Part shown: positions 15,001 to 20,830 of the stretch, in pieces | Numbering within the stretch: the first letter of the stretch is position 1 | Layout: every line of letters starts with the position of its first letter | Assembly (NCBI GenBank): GCA_022414725.1 | Contig: CM039462.1 | Location: forward strand, 182,779,657-182,843,656 | Direction of reading: 5' to 3' | DNA: 64,000 nucleotides | From: Microglena sp. YARC | Taxonomy: Eukaryota; Chlorophyta; Chlorophyceae; Chlamydomonadales; Chlamydomonadaceae | Notes under the pieces: model-generated | Databases searched by the model: none | What the model saw: the letters and a program-made list of their open reading frames with translations, nothing else | Told to the model about the DNA's origin: nothing | Position numbers and translations under genes: made by a program

Positions 15001-17301
15001 ATTTCGACGAGTTGTGTAGCTTTCAAGGTTGGCGGGGGTGTCAAGGCGGGTGTGGATATAAATACTCCTGGTGTTTGTTAAGCCTATGGTACTGTTTTGG
15101 GCGGAGCCCCCCCTTCTGGGGGGCGAGAGCTCCAAGGGTCACCCCGTTGTCCATTTGTTTGTTTACACCGACGACCAGCGACAGTGCGACCGACACAAAG
15201 CCTGGCATGTAAGTCGACTGTCTCCCAACTAACTGGCTTCGGTCCGCTCGATTCCGTTGCCACCTGTCCTTCCGTTGCCAACACTCTCCGCCAATTTTCT
15301 TTAAATTTATTAAAAACGAATCCCCTTGCTTGTTTGTTTAGCCTATGTGTTCCGGAGTGGGTGGGTTCAAATCCCGTCGGACGCAGGGCGGGGGTGGAAT
15401 CTTGATCAGTACTAAGTCGCCTCATAGTAAGACCCTGGGTGGCAGTGTTCGCGACCGCTGGGTAATCTGTTCCACTCCGGGGCATGCATTATTGTCACGA
15501 CAGCTAGGCTACGAGGGCTGTTAGGACATCTGATCAGAACACAATAAGACATCTGATCGTGACAATATGTCCTATTGTGATCTGATCAGATGTCCTAACA
15601 GCCCTCATAGCCTAGCTGTCGTGACACTACGGCATGTATGCTTAACAAGTAATGATAACGCCTGGTGGGTCCTGCTCTAGGCAGTTTAATACCTACGCCA
15701 CCAAAACGGTGGTCGGGAGTTTGGTTTGTTTGTCCTCGACACACCCCTGAGTAATGAGAACGCCTGGTGGGGCTTGGTATTAATGTAACCCGTCGTTCGC
15801 GGGTAGAGAATGGTCTACCACCTCCACTGGACAAGCTACAATCGCGGTTGACAGCGACCTGCAACGCCCAGGGTGACTGTAGGGGGAATCGAACCCCCGA
15901 CCCCGCTTCGTTTAAGCGATTTGGTGCATGTATATGCTTAGCCTATTCAAGAATAAGTCCTATGCAGCGTCGCAATTGACGCGGAAAATTGGCGGAGAGA
16001 GTTGGCAACAGAACGACAGGTGGCAATGGAATGGACATAAACACTCCGGGTATGTATGTTTCGTAACATCTATTAAAAATACGTGACAAGAAACATTAAG
16101 TTTAATAATTAGCATATCACGAACCCTGGCCCCCCGTCGTCAAGTACTTTTCTTGTTTTAAGGTTAGGCAAGTCCCTTTAGCCTATTTGGCTACCCCTGT
16201 ATGTATGTGACAGTAAAGACACACTATTTATGTAACATACACGCACATGCTGCAGATGAAGACAGGGACACGCCACTTCACGTCCCTAAACTCAATGTAA
16301 CATACACACACATGCTGCAGATGAGGACGGGGACACGCCACTTCACGTCGCTAAACACAATGCAACATACACACATGCTGCAGATGAGGACAGGGACACG
16401 CCACTTCACGTCGCTGACCAAAATGTAATATACACACACATGCTGCAGATGAATACAGGGACACGCCACTTCACGTCGCTAAACACAATGTAACGTACAC
16501 AAACATATGGTTGGGTCCAGTGCAAGCAAACGGGCTGCCCCCCTCAACCTCATACCTCGTAGCAAGGCGCACTATTTATTTATCCACACACATGCTCCAG
16601 ATGAGAACGGAGACATGCCACTTCACGTCGCCGCCAGTCGAGACTACCCCCCCCTAGTGGAGTACTTGCTGGGCGCTGGGGCGGACCTGGAAGCCCTTAA
16701 CGCCCACGGTGATACTGCCTTGCTGGCTGCGTGTGAGGGCGGTAGCAAAGCCACTCTGGTTCAGACTCTGCTGACGTTCGGTGCATCTGTCCACTGTCGC
16801 TCTGTGGTGGATGGGAGGACGCCCTTGCACATTGCCAGCTCTTTTGGAGAGGCGGAGGTGGTGAACGTGCTGCTGCTAGCTGGCGCAGAGGTTGATGCTG
16901 AGGTGACGTGATGTGATGATATATGTTTGTTGTTGTTGTTGTTGTTGTTGTTGTTACAGTCCAGGGGTAGGCCAAATAGGCTAAAGGGACTTGCCCAACC
17001 TTGTAGGAAGGGCTTCAAAAGAAAAGGAACTGATGAACTGAACCCCAAACAAAGGTTTGTATTCTACATGTGCTAGCTGGCGTGGAGGTGGATGCTGAGG
17101 TGACGTGACGTGATGTGATGATATATGTTTGTATTTTAAATGTGCTGGCTGGCGAGGAGGTGGATGATGCGGTGACGTGAGGTGATGTGATGATATATGT
17201 TTATATTTTACAGTCCAGGGGTAGCGACATAGGTTAAAGGGACTTGCCGAAGCTTAAAAACAGGGAAGGCATGATGATGATGATGATGATGGTAGTGGTG
17301 G

Positions 17302-17332
<31 letters not shown>

Positions 17333-18373
17333 ATTGTTCCTGGTGCTCTATTGGACTCCAAATGTGCCTGCGGCTTAACGGAGTCAAAGGGGACTTATGA
17401 ACATCATGCGCAAAAAAGAAAAGAAAAAAACAGTGTATCTGTAGGTGGAGGCCAATCTGTAGGTGGAGTACAGCGATTGAATGTTTTGTGTGTGGAGAAG
17501 GGTCAACATATTTGTGTAAAGGTCACTATGAGTGCACCAGTGCAGGCAATAGAAAACATTCAATCGCTGTACTCCACCAACAGATTGGCCTCCACCTACA
17601 GATACACTGTTTTTTTCTTTTATTTTTTGCGCATGATGTTCATCAGTCCCCTTTGACTCCGTCAAGCCGCAGGCACATTTGGAGTCCAATAGAGCACCAA
17701 GAAAAATATAATCATCATCATCGTCATCATCACCACCATCATCACCTCCACCACCATCATCATCACCACCACCATCATCATGGCACAGATGGTCCCAATA
17801 GCCCTGCAGCACAGCACACTTTAACAGAGTAAACCGTTTCATCTGTGCTAATCTGTAGGTGGAGGACAGCGATTGAATGGTTTCTATTGCCTGAGCCTAT
17901 GCACCGCCGCTGGACCGCTGTTTAACAGTGAATTTTTTTGCCTTTGCTAATATGTAGGTGGAATATAGCGATTGAATGGTTTCTATTGCCTGAGCCTATG
18001 CACCGCCGCTGGACCGCTGTTTAACAGTTTAAACTGTTTCATCTGTGCCAATCTGCAGGTGGAGGACAGGGATTGAATGGTTTCTATTGCCTGAGCCTAT
18101 GTATTGCAGCTGGGCCGCTGTTTAAAAGTGTAACTGCAACCTAGTTGGCAAGCCAGTCATCATCATCACCACCACCACCACCAAAATGTATCTGTGCCAA
18201 TCTGTAGGTGGAGGACAGCGGGAATACGGCGTTGCATTTGGCAGCCAAGAGAGGCCATGTTGCAGTATTGGAGCATCTAATCAAAGCAGGTGGGTCGGCA
18301 AGCAAATAAAACAAATTTGAACAAGTCCTAGGCGCGTCGCAACCGACCCGGAAAACTGGCAGCCCTCCCCCCC

Positions 18374-18427
<54 letters not shown>

Positions 18428-20686
18428 AAATTGGGCAAAGAGTGTTGGCTATCAGAGCAATAAAACAACTGGCACGTAGGTGGATGCTGAGGTGGAGGGC
18501 AGCGGGAATATGGCGTCACAATTTTGGAGCGTCTATTTGAAGCAAGCGCCTTTTTTTTAGGCGAACTACTAAATCAACTGGTGTTGGGGTGGATGCTGAG
18601 GTGGAGGGCAGCAGGAATACGGCGTTGCAGTTTTTTTTAAGCAAACAACTTAAACAAATGTCATCGAGGTGGATGCTGAGCTGGATGCTGAGGTGGAGGG
18701 CAGCAGGAATATGGCGTTGCAGTTTTGGAGCGTCTTAGATGGCAAAGCTGGTGGGTTGGATAAAGCAAGCAATTAAAACAAATTTGAAACACTAACGCAG
18801 TATGTAGCAGCTAACAAAAAAACTAGTTAATAGAAATGTTCGACATTGCCACACACTGAATCTCAAAGACTCCATTTTGCACCATGCAGCTCAGTAGAAC
18901 GCAATCACGCAAACCTCACTGCTGCCCCAATCACTATAGCACAACACAACCAAACAAAGCTCACCGCTTCCCCATGCAGCTCAGCACAACACAACCGAAC
19001 ACAGCTCACCACTGCCCCATGCAGCTCAGCACAACGCAACCAAACAAACCTCAACGCTGCCCAATGTGGCTCAGCACAACACAACCGAACACAGCTCACC
19101 ACTGCCCCATGCAGCTCAGCACAACACAACCAAACAAAGCTCACCGCTTCCCCATGCAGCCCAGCACAACACAACCGAACACAGCTCACCACTGCCCCAT
19201 GCAGCTCAGCACAACGCAACCAAACAAACCTCAACGCTGCCCAATGTGGCTCAGCACAACACAACCGAACACAGCTCACCACTGCCCCATGCAGCTCAGC
19301 ACAACGCAACCAAGCAAACCTCAACGCTGCCCAATGTGGCTCAGCACAACACAACCGAACACAGCTCACCACTGCCCCATGCAGCTCAGCACAACACAAC
19401 CAAACAAACCTCAACGCTGCCCAATGTGGCTCAGCACAACACAACCGAACACAGCTCACCACTGCCCCATGCAGCTCAGCACGACGCAATCACACAAAGC
19501 TCACCGCTGCCCCAAGCCCTTTAGCTCAACACCACCAAACAAAGCTCAATGCAGCCCAATGTGGCTCAGCACAACACAATCTCACACACCTCACTGCTGC
19601 CCCAAGCCCTTTAGCACAGCACAACCAAAAATAGCTCAATGCAGCCTTATGCAGCTCAGCACGATGCAATCACACAAAGCTTACTGCTGCCCCAATCGCT
19701 TTAACACAACACAACCAAACAAACCTCACCGCTGCCCCATGCAGCTCAGCACAACGCAATCACACAAACCTTACTGCTGCCCCAAGCCATTCAGCACAAC
19801 ACAACAAAAAATAGCTAAATGCAGCCTTATGCAGCTCAGTAGAACGCAATCACACACACCTCACTGCTGCCCCAATCACTTTAACACAACACAACAAAAA
19901 ATAGCTAAATGCAGCCCAATGTGGCTCAGCACAACACAATCACACACACGTCAATGCTGCCCCAAGCCCTTAAGTACAACACAACAAAAAATAGCTAAAT
20001 GCAGCCTCATGCAGCTCAGCACAACACAATCAAACACACATCAATGCTGCCCCAAGCCCTTTAGAACAACACAACCAAAAATAGCTCAATGCAGCCTTAT
20101 GCAGCTCAGCACAACACAATCACACAAACCTCACTTCTGTCCCAATCACTTAAGCACAACACAAACAAACATAGCTCAATGCAGCCCAATGTGACTGAGC
20201 ACAAGACAATAACGCAAACCGCAATGCTGTCCCAAACCCTTTAGCACAAAACAACCAAACAAACCTCAACGCTTCCCTAAGCCCTTCAGCACAACACAAC
20301 CAAACATAGCTCAATGCAGCTCAGCACAACGCAATCGCACAGACCTCACTGCTGCCCCATGCAGCTCAGCACAACCAAACAAACCTCAACGCTTCCCCAA
20401 TCAACCCTTTAGCACAACACAACCAAACGAAGCACTGCGCAGCCCAATGTGGCTCAGCACAACACAACCAAACAAACCTCAACGCTGGCCCAAGCATCGC
20501 TGCCCCATGCAGATCAGTACAACACAATCACACAAACCTCACCGCTGCCCCATGCAGATCAGCACAATGCAAAAATAGTCAAAACTTGTAGTCCATCATC
20601 ATAAAATAGTAATCATCCCCCCCCACCACCAACAACACCCCACCAACTACACCACCACCACCACCACCACCACACACACCACCACC

Positions 20687-20720
<34 letters not shown>

Positions 20721-20725
20721 GCAAT

Positions 20726-20763
<38 letters not shown>

Positions 20764-20795
20764 CGACTACCCCCCAGACCCCCCCCCCCCCCCCA

Positions 20796-20830
<35 letters not shown>

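Noticed and set aside
15860..15935. tRNA gene on the minus strand
   Set aside because: Only a perfect T-arm is present; no acceptor-stem partner or anticodon arm with U33 could be placed.
18366..18425. Poly-C and (CA)n as a regulatory or Z-DNA element
   Set aside because: Ordinary microsatellite; nothing ties it to a promoter.
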